Below are positions 20,566 to 31,298 of a DNA stretch of 64,000 nt, piece after piece (within the stretch, counting starts at the first letter, position 1; each line of letters begins with the position of its first letter). Below the pieces are notes generated by a model, which searched no databases, had not been told where the DNA came from, and worked only from the letters and a program-made list of their open reading frames with translations. The stretch is from assembly GCA_002049455.2 (NCBI GenBank), contig KV918821.1, forward strand, positions 176,501 to 240,500. Direction: 5' to 3'. The position numbers and the translations under genes are program-made. This DNA comes from Porphyra umbilicalis (lineage: Eukaryota; Rhodophyta; Bangiophyceae; Bangiales; Bangiaceae).

Positions 20566-21519
20566 TTAGGCGCTTGCGTCATGCAGGTCAGGACGCGGCC
20601 CACGCGATGGGCCGCCACTCGCAACACACCCCCGCTTCCACCCCACTCGCCCCGCCCCGACACGCCCCGCCCCGCGGGCCAGGCGGCCGCGTGCGAGCTC
20701 AAAGGCCGGCGCACGTACCCGCGACCCGCGCGCGCGCCTGCGCGTCGCCGCGTCGGCGCGGTCCGCGTCCGCGTCGGCCGCCGCCTCGGTCGCATCGACG
20801 GCCACCATCGCCGGCCCGATGCGGTCCTCGCTCAGGCCATTGACGGTGGCAAAGAGGCGGAGCTTGGCGTTGCGCCGCCGCTGGTGCGCCGCCGGCTTGG
20901 CGGCCCGCACCGCGCGGCGCGCGGCGGTGGCGGCGGCGCGCGCGCGGCGGGCGACCGCCGCCGCCGCCGCGCGCTGCGCTTGCCGCACGTCGCGGCGCGC
21001 CGCCCGGTCTGCCGCGCGCGCGGCGCGCTTGGCGGCAACCGCCGCCGCCCGGCGTTTGCGGGCGGCCAACGAGCGGCGCTTGGCGGCGCGCGCCGCCGCG
21101 CGGCGCTCGCCGGCGGCCGCGGGGCCCGACTGGGATGTTGGCCGCTCTGCAACCGCCAGTGCAGCGTCCGCGCCGTCTGCGTCGACAGCTTCAGCGTCAA
21201 GGGCGGTCGGGTCCACGGCAGCCCTGTCGACGGCCGGCGGCTCATCCGAGGACGCGAGGCTCGTCAGCGCTTGCGACGCGGCAGCCACTGCCGCCTCCGC
21301 AGCAGCCGCCTCGGCTTTGGCGGCGGCCACCGCCGCGGCCGCTTCTGCGGTGATGCGTGCTAGGTCGGCCTCGGCCGCCGCCACGGCCGCCCGGTCGACG
21401 GGCTTGTGTGCGCCGCGCGGCACACGCCACGCGCCACCGGCGTGGTCTGCGTGGTGTGACGACCCCGACCGCACCACAGCCCAGCGGCCCGTACGGCGAG
21501 GATACTGAGGCGTCTGCAC
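20566..21519 (-). CDS. Hypothetical Ala/Arg-rich coiled-coil protein
   Basis: 317 residues from the ATG at 21519. The protein has an alanine-rich helix (AAAEADLARITAEAAAAVAAA), a strongly basic Ala/Arg central helix, and one non-repetitive stretch KLRLFATVNGLSEDRIGPAM near residues 215-235. I do not recognise a family. High GC alone can generate such frames, so coding status is uncertain. The flanking 19776-20565 holds only Gly-rich low-complexity frames and, at 19835-19900, a short TTGGTTTGGTTC/ACCTGATTCA remnant like the hAT element at 24.9 kb. Confidence 0.3.
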   Translation of the reverse strand: MQTPQYPRRTGRWAVVRSGSSHHADHAGGAWRVPRGAHKPVDRAAVAAAEADLARITAEAAAAVAAAKAEAAAAEAAVAAASQALTSLASSDEPPAVDRAAVDPTALDAEAVDADGADAALAVAERPTSQSGPAAAGERRAAARAAKRRSLAARKRRAAAVAAKRAARAADRAARRDVRQAQRAAAAAVARRARAAATAARRAVRAAKPAAHQRRRNAKLRLFATVNGLSEDRIGPAMVAVDATEAAADADADRADAATRRRARGSRVRAPAFELARGRLARGAGRVGAGRVGWKRGCVASGGPSRGPRPDLHDASA

Positions 21520-21768
21520 GGAGGAGAGAGCAGGATTGGAGAAGCCTGGGAGCGCGGTTGTGGGTGTCGACGGTCGCCCTGTCGGTCAGTCGGCTGCCAC
21601 TGCAGGCTGTTATAACCACCCACCCACACACCCACACCCCTGGACCCTCTCTGCTGCAATCCCTCTCCACAGACTGTCACGGGGCGGCCTCAGCGCAGTG
21701 GAGCTTCACATCTGTTTTGTTCTTCACATCTCATGTATTACTTCTCTGTTCTCATACGCAGTGAGTCA

Positions 21769-23448
21769 TCACGGTACGACCACCCGCCCGTTCGTCGGCA
21801 CCCCCCCCCGGTTCACCGCGGTTCCGTCGGTCCAGACGACACGTACACGCGCACGGAGCGCCGCCCCGACCCCCACATGTACGGTGTCGAGTACCGACAG
21901 TGACCACACGTCGCCCGCCCCGCCGACCGCCCGCAGTCGCGGGCGCCGGTCCACCCGCGCGCCCACCGGTGTGACGACCACCCGCGCGCCGCTTGCGGAG
22001 CCGCCCCGTGGCGACCGCCCGACGACGACGGCCAACCACCGGCGCGCCGCTGACGCGGGTGTGACGTTGCGAAAGAGCCGAAACACCGAGAAGATGGGGC
22101 CGTTGCGGTCGCCTTGGGAGAGAAGCACATCCACGTTACCATCGCCGTCCGCGTCGTACGCTTGCGCGCCGTCGCCACGCCCCTGCGGTGCATTATTTCG
22201 CATCCCGTTCGCGTTGGTGCGCTCAAAGGTGCCGTCTCCACGGTTTAGGTAGATCGGGATGGCAGCGGACGCATAGGGGATGAGAATCAAATCCTCGTGC
22301 CCGTCATTGTTGAGGTCTGCGACGGTGACTGCCATGTGAGCGGTCGTTGCGACCGGCCCGGGGGGGGGCGCCAGGCCCGCGCCCTTGGTCGCGTCGACGA
22401 GCGCCGACCCGGTGTTGCGGAGGAGCACGTCGCGGGAGCCTTTGACGGTGATGTAGAGGTCAAAGCGACTGTCGGCATTATAGTCGAGAGCCGCGATGGA
22501 GGTCATGGGGCCCCACTGGGGCACGCCCGTCCACAGGCCGTCTGGGAGGGACCGGAGCCACGCGTCTGATACGTTCCGAAAGGTGCCGTCGCCGCGGCCG
22601 AGAAACACCCCCAGCCGCAGCGAAAAGGTCACCGCGTCCGCCACGCCGTCGTTGTTTAGGTCGACAAGGAAGACGCCCTCGGCATTGACCCCCCCAACCC
22701 CACTGGGCGTCTTGGACTGAAACGTGCGGCGGCCGCCCGGCAGCCCTACGTTGAGAAACACCTTTTGGCGGGGGCTATTGTCCCACTCGACGAGGACGGC
22801 GCTGTTGAACAAGACGACGTCAAGGCGGCCGTCACCGTTCAAGTCGGCAAGTTTGGCTGTCCGCCCCCGCGCCCACGCCCTCGTCAACCGCCATGGCCCC
22901 GTCACGTCCACCCACTTGCGCCCCGCACGCATCTCGTACAGCCGGGGCGGCCGTGGGTTGGTGCCCCACGGAGGCCCGCTGCGGCTACTGCCACCAAGTG
23001 ACACGAGGACGTGCTTGCGGGCGGGCCCCGAGCCCGCTGCTCCGCCTCCAAAATCCCCAGCCGAGATGCCGTGCACGTCCTCCCGGGTTGGGAGGAGGGA
23101 CTCTCCGCCCGTGTAGCGCGTGCTGTTGGCCACGCCCCACAGCACACGTGTGCGGGAGTGTACATGGTTACAGAGAAGCAGGTCGTAAGTACCGTCCGCG
23201 TCGAGGTCAGCGACGACAGGACCGCCGTACTTATTGGAGGCAAACGTTGGGAGGCCCGACGTGGACGTCACATCGTTGAACTTGGGGCGCGTTGGGGTGG
23301 CGGCCGTGGCGGCCGTGGGGGAGAGTAAGACCGTGGCGGCGGTGGCCGCCACGGCGGCGGCAGTGGAGAAGCGAGCCAGGTGCCGGCCGGTACGAGGTTT
23401 GGAGGACGACAGGCTGTCGACCGCAGACCTTAACCACTCGCGACGCAT
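21769..23448 (-). CDS. Secreted FG-GAP/VCBS-repeat protein with ASPIC/UnbV-type C-terminus
   Basis: 559 residues, intact. A hydrophobic segment at about residues 22-50 (RFSTAAAVAATAATVLL) looks like a signal peptide or anchor. Calcium-binding-type repeats follow: VADLDADGTYDLLLCN, LADLNGDGRLDVVLFN, LVDLNNDGVADAVTF, ALDYNADSRFDLYITV, VADLNNDGHEDLILIP and AYDADGDGNVDVLLSQ, each followed by a Gly/Phe strand (e.g. FLGRGDGTFRNVS). They are expected to form an integrin-like beta-propeller. The C-terminus (RWLAVVVGRSP ... ASGARVVVTPVGARVD ... VHVGVGAALRARVRVVWTDG) is the ASPIC/UnbV module seen after FG-GAP repeats in CRTAC1-like extracellular proteins. It is probably extracellular or in the secretory system; the ligand is unknown. 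The gene stands alone, with no broken codons, which is unusual in this window. Confidence 0.88.
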   Translation of the reverse strand: MRREWLRSAVDSLSSSKPRTGRHLARFSTAAAVAATAATVLLSPTAATAATPTRPKFNDVTSTSGLPTFASNKYGGPVVADLDADGTYDLLLCNHVHSRTRVLWGVANSTRYTGGESLLPTREDVHGISAGDFGGGAAGSGPARKHVLVSLGGSSRSGPPWGTNPRPPRLYEMRAGRKWVDVTGPWRLTRAWARGRTAKLADLNGDGRLDVVLFNSAVLVEWDNSPRQKVFLNVGLPGGRRTFQSKTPSGVGGVNAEGVFLVDLNNDGVADAVTFSLRLGVFLGRGDGTFRNVSDAWLRSLPDGLWTGVPQWGPMTSIAALDYNADSRFDLYITVKGSRDVLLRNTGSALVDATKGAGLAPPPGPVATTAHMAVTVADLNNDGHEDLILIPYASAAIPIYLNRGDGTFERTNANGMRNNAPQGRGDGAQAYDADGDGNVDVLLSQGDRNGPIFSVFRLFRNVTPASAARRWLAVVVGRSPRGGSASGARVVVTPVGARVDRRPRLRAVGGAGDVWSLSVLDTVHVGVGAALRARVRVVWTDGTAVNRGGVPTNGRVVVP

Positions 23449-24938
23449 GGTGTCGCGTGCTGCGGGGGGGTGGGGGTAGTTGCTCTGTGTCGCTCAGACA
23501 CAGAGGCACTGGAAAGAAGTCGCCCCGCTGCCGGTGTGGGGGAGGGAGGATGTGGTACTGGACGAGACGGAAAGGAGGTGGGGTCTGCCGGGATGGGGGT
23601 GAAGGAGGGTGAAACGGTATTTTCGACGTCCGACAGCCCGTCCGGCGGTTGAAGAGGGGGGAGGGGTGACGGCTCGCATCGGCTAACGATCAATCCGCCG
23701 CCCGCCTCCCTCCACCAGCTGGTCGCGAAGCGCCCGCTGGAACGTGTTTGCCACGCGCGATCGATCACCAAGCGAGCCGACTCGCACGAGACGACAACGT
23801 GGCGGATCCACCCCAACGTCGCCAAAATCCTGAGTCAAAGCTCCGGGGGGGGAGGGATCCCCACACTGGACCATCAACGGGGGCTGCTGGTAGGAAGATG
23901 CCGAGGTGCCCACCGGTAAGCAGCGGTTGTCAGTTGTAGCAGTGCGACCCTATGGGAACAGAACCAGGATAAACCCGGGATATTGCCAGGATGTGGCAGG
24001 ATCTGAGGACTTCGCCATGCACTGTGTGGTGGTAAATATGAAGATCCAGATTCTTTCTCGTGAAAAATATTTCGATATAATTCCAGGCACTTGCGTGCAA
24101 TACCCTGACCTTGAGGGCCGTGGCGCGCTCGGCAACGCATTGACACCAGGCACGCCGGCCGGCCCCATAGCGGCGAGCGCGCACGGGGGCACATACAGCC
24201 ACGTTGCCGTGGCGGGGGCGTGCGGCGAGGCAAGGGGTGTCGCTGCCGCCACCGCAGCGGCGGCGGCCCGCCAGCGTCGCGCGACGCCCACGGGAGGGGC
24301 CGTCACACCGCCGCGCAGCGCACCTGCGCACGGCGGGCGAGGCGGCTGACACGGCGCACGGGCGGGCGGATGGGACCGACCGCCGCGCGACGGGGCGCCT
24401 CTAACCGCGCCGCTAGATGGCGTCAGAAAGCTCCGATGAGCCGCCGCAACAGAAGCCGGCGCGCAGGCACGATCACCCGCGGGTCATCGTGGGCGCGTCG
24501 AATCCCAGGAGTCGCTGCGCGCGGTCGCCGCGCCCAACTCGGGGGTGGTAGGGGGGCAGGCACCGTCCGGGCCCTGTGACCCTTGTGGCAGGACAGTCCT
24601 TCTCAGCCACGTAACTCTATTCGCTTTTAGCGTATCGCGACCCTTCCAACGTCGACACACACGCCCTCAGATCCCTGAGGACTCGAATGCAGACTGCCAC
24701 CTCTGAAACGGAGAGCAAGTCCCGTGATCTAAGTATATGTGTGCATCACTACACTTTGAGAGAACCCTGTCCTAAAGGCCAGGGAAAAATCTTGGAGAAA
24801 GGTTTTGACATATCTTTGATGTTTTTCTTTCTCGCCCCTGAAAGAAAGTACTGGAGACAAGACCTGAAGTTATCCTAGCCAGACTTTTGGATCATCCTGG
24901 TTCTTCTTCCAGGATTAGCCGGGGAACTGTCCCGGAAC
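23449..24938. other. Gene-free stretch
   Basis: 23450-23680 is the putative promoter side of the FG-GAP gene. The rest holds short frames only; 24680-24900 is AT-richer. No element ends were found before the hAT TIR at 24939. Confidence 0.4.
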
Positions 24939-25793
24939 CAGGGTTGTCAGCGTTTGGTTTGGTTTGCCAAACATGAACGGAATTCAACCTGATTCACTTG
25001 AACGCTGGAGCGTTCAGGTTGAACGCAACATGTCAAAGGGCGTACTTGTTCCGCGTAATACTTAGTGTGCCACGTTTAATATAGTTGAAATTGTGCTGAG
25101 GCAAGTCGGGTTGTCTGACTCGAGCTCCATCGAGCTTGAGTCGCCAAGCTGATGTAGCGTGTGCATAGCAGGCTTGCTGCAGTCCCGGCGACAGAGCCCT
25201 GCTTGTCTGCCCCACCACCGCGACACAATCCAAACGACTGGTACGAGTCGACACCGGGGCGACGACATTGACAACCGCCTGGGCCTCCGCGCAGTAACGG
25301 AGACGGGGGGACCAAACAGAAAGGACCAAACACCGATACGTGTAGACGGGGCATTGCGGGCGAGTGGATGCCCCGTTGTCCGAGAAGTAGCTTGCTGCAG
25401 TCCACGCAATCCTGGGTGCGACAACGACCCATCCATCCTCCAGCCAAAAAGGCTATGATTCACGCACATGTTGACAGCAGATGAATCGATCTACGTACTC
25501 ACCGCTTAGGGTGCTACACAGCCGATTGGCAACAGTTGGCATGAAGGAGGGTCTGGGAGCAGAACTCTCAGCGCGACTGACCTGCAGGGGATATGTCAAC
25601 GAGGCAGTCAGAGCGGCCGCACAGCGCCGAACCACCTGGCTGATCAATTTGAAGTGGTCAACGAAAGCTCCTGTCTGCCCGGGCAATTAACGAGAAATAT
25701 AACCAAGTCGTTTGTCGTTTGGTTTGGTTCGTTTCTTGAAATCAACCTGATTCATCGAACCATCTGTAGATTCAACATGAACTTACAACCCTG
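24939..25793. mobile_element. Non-autonomous hAT element (855 bp)
   Basis: Ends CAGGGTTGTCAG and, inverted, TTACAACCCTG, with an 8-bp flanking duplication CCCGGAAC / CCTGGAAC (24931-24938, 25794-25801; 7 of 8 match). Sub-terminal TTTGGTTTGG and ACCTGATTCA motifs occur near both ends. The TIR resembles that of the MITE at 12174. There is no transposase inside. Confidence 0.75.
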
Positions 25794-25906
25794 CCTGGAA
25801 CGGTCCCCACGATAGTTGGCTAGATAGAGTCCTGACACATTTACCAGTTTATTCGCAGGACTGCTCCTCCGAAACGGTGCACGGACTGGCGTCAACTCGT
25901 GTACAA

Positions 25907-26571
25907 TATGTAGGGTTGGGAAGAGCGCACGGGGCGCTATTGAGGGGCGTTGTTAAGGCGCTGTTAGGGCGCTGTTAGGGCGCTGTTAACGCCCCGCGCC
26001 CCGCGACGCCGAGGCGCGGATAGGGCGCGCATAGAGCATGGATAATTCCACTATTTCAAGTTCATGATTGCCTGGTGCCCAGCACGCAGCTCCGGATGAT
26101 GAAGCTGGGAGTGGAACACGTTGTCAAGGGGCCACAGAATCTACAGGGGATCCGACGGGGGATGGCGGTGCCCACCGCTACCGTCGCGTCTCGCAGCGTA
26201 AGGCCGTGGGGCTGGGTGACGTCTTTGACGTGGTGTGGTACCTTGCGGCAGCAGAGCGTCTGTATGGTGAAGGGTGATGTTGTAGGCGTGGTGGTGGTTG
26301 GGCTTGAATGTGAAGGAAACAAAGACTGACGGGGAATCGGCAGGAGCGACCCCAGACTGTCATCATTAAATAGACAATTGGATCAACTGGCGGCTGCGAT
26401 CACAGAAGAATCATGGAACAATAGGGTGCTACCAGTACTAAATCAGTATTTGTAGGTGCTACTTGGGGCGTTCCGGGGGCGTCGTTAGCCTTCAGAAGGG
26501 CGCTGTCAGGGCGCCATTAGGGCGCGGTTACGCCCCACGCCCCTCACATAGGGGCGCTACTGCGAACCCTA
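25907..26571. mobile_element. Second non-autonomous hAT element (about 665 bp)
   Basis: Flanked by the perfect 8-bp duplication GTGTACAA (25899-25906, 26572-26579). Ends: TAGGGTTGGGAAGAGCGC (from 25911, after TATG) and, inverted, GCGCTACTGCGAACCCTA. Sub-terminal GC-rich arms carry short tandem GGGCGCTGTTA units. The interior is AT-richer and has no transposase. Confidence 0.75.
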
Positions 26572-26579
26572 GTGTACAA

Positions 26580-27475
26580 GACTACGGCAGCGTTGCTTCA
26601 GGAAAATTCTCTGGGGAGATTGTAGCAAAAGAAACCAGCGTCCTGACTCAATTCTTCTTTGGGAGCAGCACGGGGCACGATGCCAGAAGAAGCTCGCATG
26701 CGCATCCGGAGGATAGTTTTCCGAAGAGCACGTCGCTTTTTGTGCAGGTCAGGCCCATACACAATCTTGTGCGCTTCCGCTGCAGCTGCTCATGCAAGAA
26801 GCTCATGCAAACGTTCCTCTGTCTATTGCGTGACACTATCTCCCGGTCTTTTACGGAGATGTTCCTCGCTACTTTTCAGAGCACGGTCCCAGAGAAAGAC
26901 GCTCAGATTTACGAGCTGCAAACCTCCCAGAGAGTTTTTCACGCAAAGCTACAGGACCCTCCCACACAATATATGGCACGATCACCTCCTGCCATTTTTG
27001 TCGGGATTGCCAGCAGAAACTCGCCACGTGTTCCGACAGCAGCATAGAAGCTTCGCTAATAAAGAATACTGGTGCATGCCGCCGCGTGCGCTGCGCGTGG
27101 GACGCACTGGCGGGGACGCACACGCACGTGCCCGCCACGGGTGCGGCCGCCGGGGCGACGAGCCGGCGGCGGCGGTCGCGGTGGCGCTGCAGACCAACCC
27201 CGTCGACCGGGCCGGCGCGCCCGCCCCGCGCCGCCCCCGCGGGCGCGCGTGCACGGCGCCGCGGTGGCCACGGCGGCGGCCGCAGGCGTGGCAGACCCGG
27301 CCGCGCCGACCACAAGGGCGCGTCAGGCAGAGCGCCTGCATCGGTAGCGGCAACGGCAGCGGCACTCTTTCTTGTGCCGCGTGGTCGTCCCGCGGATGCG
27401 TTTGCCCGCTACGGGCCGCGCCGTTTCCCCACCCTTTCGAGCTGCCGCGCGTGCGCCCTGCGCGTGGGAGGTGTC
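26580..27475. other. Gene-poor stretch before beta-helix gene
   Basis: Short frames only. 26600-27050 is AT-richer; 27060-27430 is GC-rich low complexity. Confidence 0.35.
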
Positions 27476-29486
27476 ATGGCGCCCCGCCTCCCGCGCCGGC
27501 TGGCGGCGGTGGGTGCGGCCGCCGCGGCGGTCGTGGCGGCCATGGCTGCCACCGCACCGCCGCCCGTCGACGCGCAGGCGGAGGTGCGGGGGGTGCGCCT
27601 CGAGCCGACGCGGACGGGGATGTACGTTGAGGCGGACGTGGCTGGCGCCGACGTGGGGGTGGCCGTCACCGCCCGCCTGCGGCCGGCGGGCGGCGGTGGC
27701 GGGGGGGGTGGGCCGACCTACCGCCACTGGCGCCGCCCCCCGCCGGCGGCGGCGTGTACGCGACCAAGGCGGTCGCTTTGGCGGCGGCCACCGCCTATGA
27801 GGTCGAGGTGCGCCTCGGCGGCAGCGGCAGCGGCGACGACGGCGGCGGCGACGGCGGCCCTGCAGAGGCGCGCGGGTCGGCCACCACCCTCCCCGCCACC
27901 CCCCCCGGTGGGCGGGCACGACCGTCCACGTCGGCGGTCCCGCCGCGTCGGCGCGCGGCGACGGGTCGGCAGCGTCGCCCTTTGCCGACGTGGCGGCGGG
28001 GCTGCGGGCGGCCGCCCCCGGCAGCCGCGTCCTCCTCGCCCCCGGCGTGTATGCGGGGCCGCTCCGCGTGCCGCCGTCGGCGTCGGGGACTGCCGACGCG
28101 CCCCTCTTCCTCACCGCCCGCCCCGGGGCGGTCGTGACGACAGCGGCGGCGGGGCTGGTGTGGTCCCCCGCCCCCGACGCGGCGAGGCTGTGGCGCGCGG
28201 CGCTCCCGCGCGGCGGCACCCCGCGCGTGTCGGTGGCCATTGACGGGGACGGCAACCGGCTGTACCCGCATGCGTCGCTGGCGAGCCTCGCCGACGGGGG
28301 CGTGCGCGGCGTCCCCGACCGGGGCTTGTGGCACGACGCGGCGGGCGGGTGGGTGTACGTGCGGCTGCCGTCGGGGCGGGCGCCGGGGGCGGGGGTGCGC
28401 GTCGCCACGGGCGCGTCGGCGGTGCGCGTCGAGGCGTCGCACGTGGTCGTGTCGGGCTTGGAGGTGGCCGTTGCCAATGAGGCGGGCGTGGAGGTCGTCG
28501 GCGCTTCGGGGGTGTGGGTGGTGCGGAACCGAATCACGAGCACGGGCAATGGGGTGGTTGTGCACGGCCGCGCGCCGGCGACCGCCGACGCCAACGTGGT
28601 TGCCGACAATACGATTACGGAGCGGGGCGTCGTGCGGTGGCCGTGGACGGCGATCAAGGGCGGCCCCGCGGAGCGCTCGGGCGTGCGCGTGGCGGGCACA
28701 GCCGCGCGGACGCTCGTGCGGGGCAACACCATCCGCGGCTTTTTCAACGGCGTCTACGTCGGCTCCTTTGACGACGCGCGTGATCGGGCGGTGGGGCGCC
28801 TCACCGAGGTTGCCGGCAACCGCATCTATGACGCGGCGGACGACGGGTTGGAGCCCGAGGGCGCGTGCGTCGGCGTCACCTTTTTGGACAATACGCTCTC
28901 GGGCGTGCGCACGGGGCTGTCCCTCGCGCCCATCACCGTCGGGCCCGTCTTTGTCGTGCGCACGGTCATTGCCGGCTACGCCGTCACCGCCATCAAGGTC
29001 AACAATGGTCCGACGGGGCGGGTGTACGTCTACCACACAACGGCCATCCCCGGGGGGGCCGTCCTCGCCCCCGCGTCGGACTCCCCCGCCCGCGCGCTCG
29101 CCCCGTCGCGCCCGTTTGGGGGCCTCGTCGCCAAAAACAACCTCTTCCTGTCCGACGGGTACTGCGTGGAGATGAGCTGGGGGGGGGCGCTCCTCGGCGA
29201 CGGCGCCACCTTTGACTACAACGTGTGGGCGTGTCGGCTGGCGGCGGGCGGCCGCGGCAACTGGTTCAAGTGGCGCAACGTGCGGCACGCGGGGCTCGCC
29301 GAGTTGACCGCCGCGACGGGGCAGGAGGCGCACGGCGTGGCGGCGGCGGGGCGCCCCGCCTTTGACGCGGGGTGGACGCCGGTGGCGGGCTCCCCGGCGG
29401 TGGATGCGGGCGTGCGGCTGCCGGGGATCAATGACGGGCGGGTGGTGGGGGGGGTGGACGTGGGCGCCGTGGAGCGGGGGCTGTAG
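27476..29486 (+). CDS. Secreted right-handed parallel beta-helix protein (frame broken twice)
   Basis: ATG at 27476 begins a signal peptide (RRLAAVGAAAAAVVAAMAA, cut likely after VDAQA). The frame shifts near the G/C runs at 27690-27760 (continuing as VYATKAVALAAATAYEVEVRL) and again near the C run at 27893-27905. From there one frame is open to TAG-free end at 29486: TVHVGGPAASARGDG, SPFADVAAGLRAAAPGSRVLL, then repeats such as GLEVAVANEAGVEVVGASGV, WVVRNRITSTGNGVVVHG, NVVADNTITERGVV, LVRGNTIRGFFNGVYVGSF and GVTFLDNTLSGVRTGLSL, ending PAVDAGVRLPG ... DVGAVERGL. The N-x-I/V ladder and the final 'D-x-G-A' are typical of pectate-lyase-like beta-helix proteins acting on extracellular polysaccharide. 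Breaks at homopolymers may be sequencing errors, introns or real decay. Confidence 0.7.
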
Positions 29487-30082
29487 TGGCGGGGCGGGAG
29501 GGTGGGGGGGGGGAGGGGGGCGGGGGGGTGGGGCACGTAAACCAATAGGCAATGCATGCCAAGACCAATGACGAGCACGCGCACACGTGAGCCCCTTACG
29601 GGCACCACAGCCCATCAGTTGCGGCTGGCCTACACCCACTCCACCCCCCCGCCGCGTGGGGGGTAGGGCGGGGGATCCTGTACCCACCAGCGCAGTGCTC
29701 ACTAAAGCCAGGCTCGTGACAAGGGCCGATTTCTTGTCTCCGTCCAGGTGAGAATCAGTCACGGCTTGTCACGGCTCTGTCACGACAAGCAGACAGCCCG
29801 GAGAGCTTCCGCCCTCACTAAAGTTTAGCCTAACGACCAACCAATGTCTCTTAATCGATAAAGAAGTACGTTTAAATACAGTACTAAGGCAAACTGGCAA
29901 ACGAAGCAGAGCGCTGCAAGTCGATAAATAGCCAGAGTAACTGCAACAAAAACTCCCCGTGGCCGGTCTACAGCGCATGCGTCTCCCGCTTCGGATGCGA
30001 AACTACGAATGAAGTGGGTTCGATCCCCGACGTGAGCGCTTTCTCTTGTGGCGGGGGTAGTGGCGGGGGCGTCGCGTCGGTC
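29487..30082. other. Spacer with tRNA-like segment
   Basis: 29487-29540 is a G-rich run. Around 29958-30045 the sequence CAGCGCATGCGTCT ... CTTCGGATGCGAAA ... GTGGGTTCGATCCCC recalls a tRNA with a consensus B box at 30017-30027, but the stems pair poorly. It is probably a tRNA-derived remnant. Confidence 0.3.
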
Positions 30083-30610
30083 ATGATCCGCGGTGGCAGC
30101 GCCGGTTGCGGCTGGACTGCTGGCGAAGGGGGCGGGGGCAGTGGCGGTGGCGGGGGCGGCGCGCCCACAAACGGTGTCGCTCCTGCCGAGAGGGGTGATT
30201 CGGCTACTGGCGGTGGTGGCGGTGGCGGGCGCGGCATGTCAGCCAGCTTCGGCGCACCCTCCAGGGCCGGCCCCGTTGCGGGTGCGTACGGGGCGTCCTT
30301 TTTCTCTCAGACGGCCGGCGACGAGCCCCTTCTGGTCCCCTTCACTCCATCGGTGGCTTTGCGCCTGCGGCTTTGCAGTAGCGGCGGCGCGTCTTCCGAC
30401 GCATCCACCGTCATGTCACAGGCGGTGGTGAGGGAGGAACTGATTTTGATTGAGGTGTGTAGCCGCCGCACACACTCGGCTGCCTTCCGCAATTGGTGTG
30501 TCGCACACTCGGCCCGTGTGGCGGGCATCCGGATTGCGGTCGCTGACTTGCAGACGCGGCTGTTGGGTTTGGTGTCCGAGGGTGGCGGTGAGGGTGCTTG
30601 TGTTTTTTAA
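30083..30610 (+). CDS. Hypothetical Gly-rich protein
   Basis: A Gly-rich first half (GGGGSGGGGGGAP) is followed by a more ordinary half (GDEPLLVPFTPSVALRLRL ... VVREELILIEVCSRR ... HSAAFRNWCVAHSARVAGIR). No family recognised. It could be a decayed transposon gene; the coding call is weak. 30611-31290 after it is AT-richer and shows no gene. Confidence 0.3.
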   Translation: MIRGGSAGCGWTAGEGGGGSGGGGGGAPTNGVAPAERGDSATGGGGGGGRGMSASFGAPSRAGPVAGAYGASFFSQTAGDEPLLVPFTPSVALRLRLCSSGGASSDASTVMSQAVVREELILIEVCSRRTHSAAFRNWCVAHSARVAGIRIAVADLQTRLLGLVSEGGGEGACVF

Positions 30611-31298
30611 CACTGTGTAGATATAGCCTCTGTAGCAGTTTCAGTCCTCAGTCTGTTCTGCTATTTAGACTGTCCATCCGTACCTTGTTTTGCTTCTCGC
30701 ACACCCATGTCAAGCACTGATCCGTGTATGGGTGAGCACAGTATTTTTCTGGCTTGTTGGGGGATACAATACCGCAGTGACAAAAACAAAGAGCCAGACA
30801 CTTAGCCTGTCGTGGCACCACCACAACGGCTCGGCGCCCAGTGTCAGCGACCTTTGCTAGCGTCATGAGGTTGCTGGCTGTATAGCGCCTCTCGTCGGAA
30901 ACCGGCGCCACCAGCAAAGCCGGTGGAAAGCTCGGAAAGCGCGGCTATCACCGCGTCGCTCCCGCCATGGCCTCCATTGGGGTAGTACACAAAAAAGGTG
31001 GGCGTGCAGCGAGGCACTTTGCCCGCGTGGCGAGCTGACGGCGATCATGTGCCCACCACTGACTTGATTCGTCAAGTTGATGTAAGGACTGGCGGAGGGT
31101 GACGAAACCGGACAGGTGCCAGAAAAGAGCGCTCCATACAAATACAGCATTTCGAGAAGAACAGGCGAAGATTGCGTGCAAATTGTCCCTAAATCTAGTT
31201 GAAACGGGCCGGTGTCCACACTTAAAGGTCCATCCCATATAGCTAGACTGATGGGAGACACCCCACTTTGAGTCCGCCGCACCAGCGAACGGCTGCAC

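Noticed and set aside
26463-27047. 195-codon plus-strand frame starting inside the hAT element
   Set aside because: It starts inside the MITE, crosses its boundary, and shows no recognisable motif.
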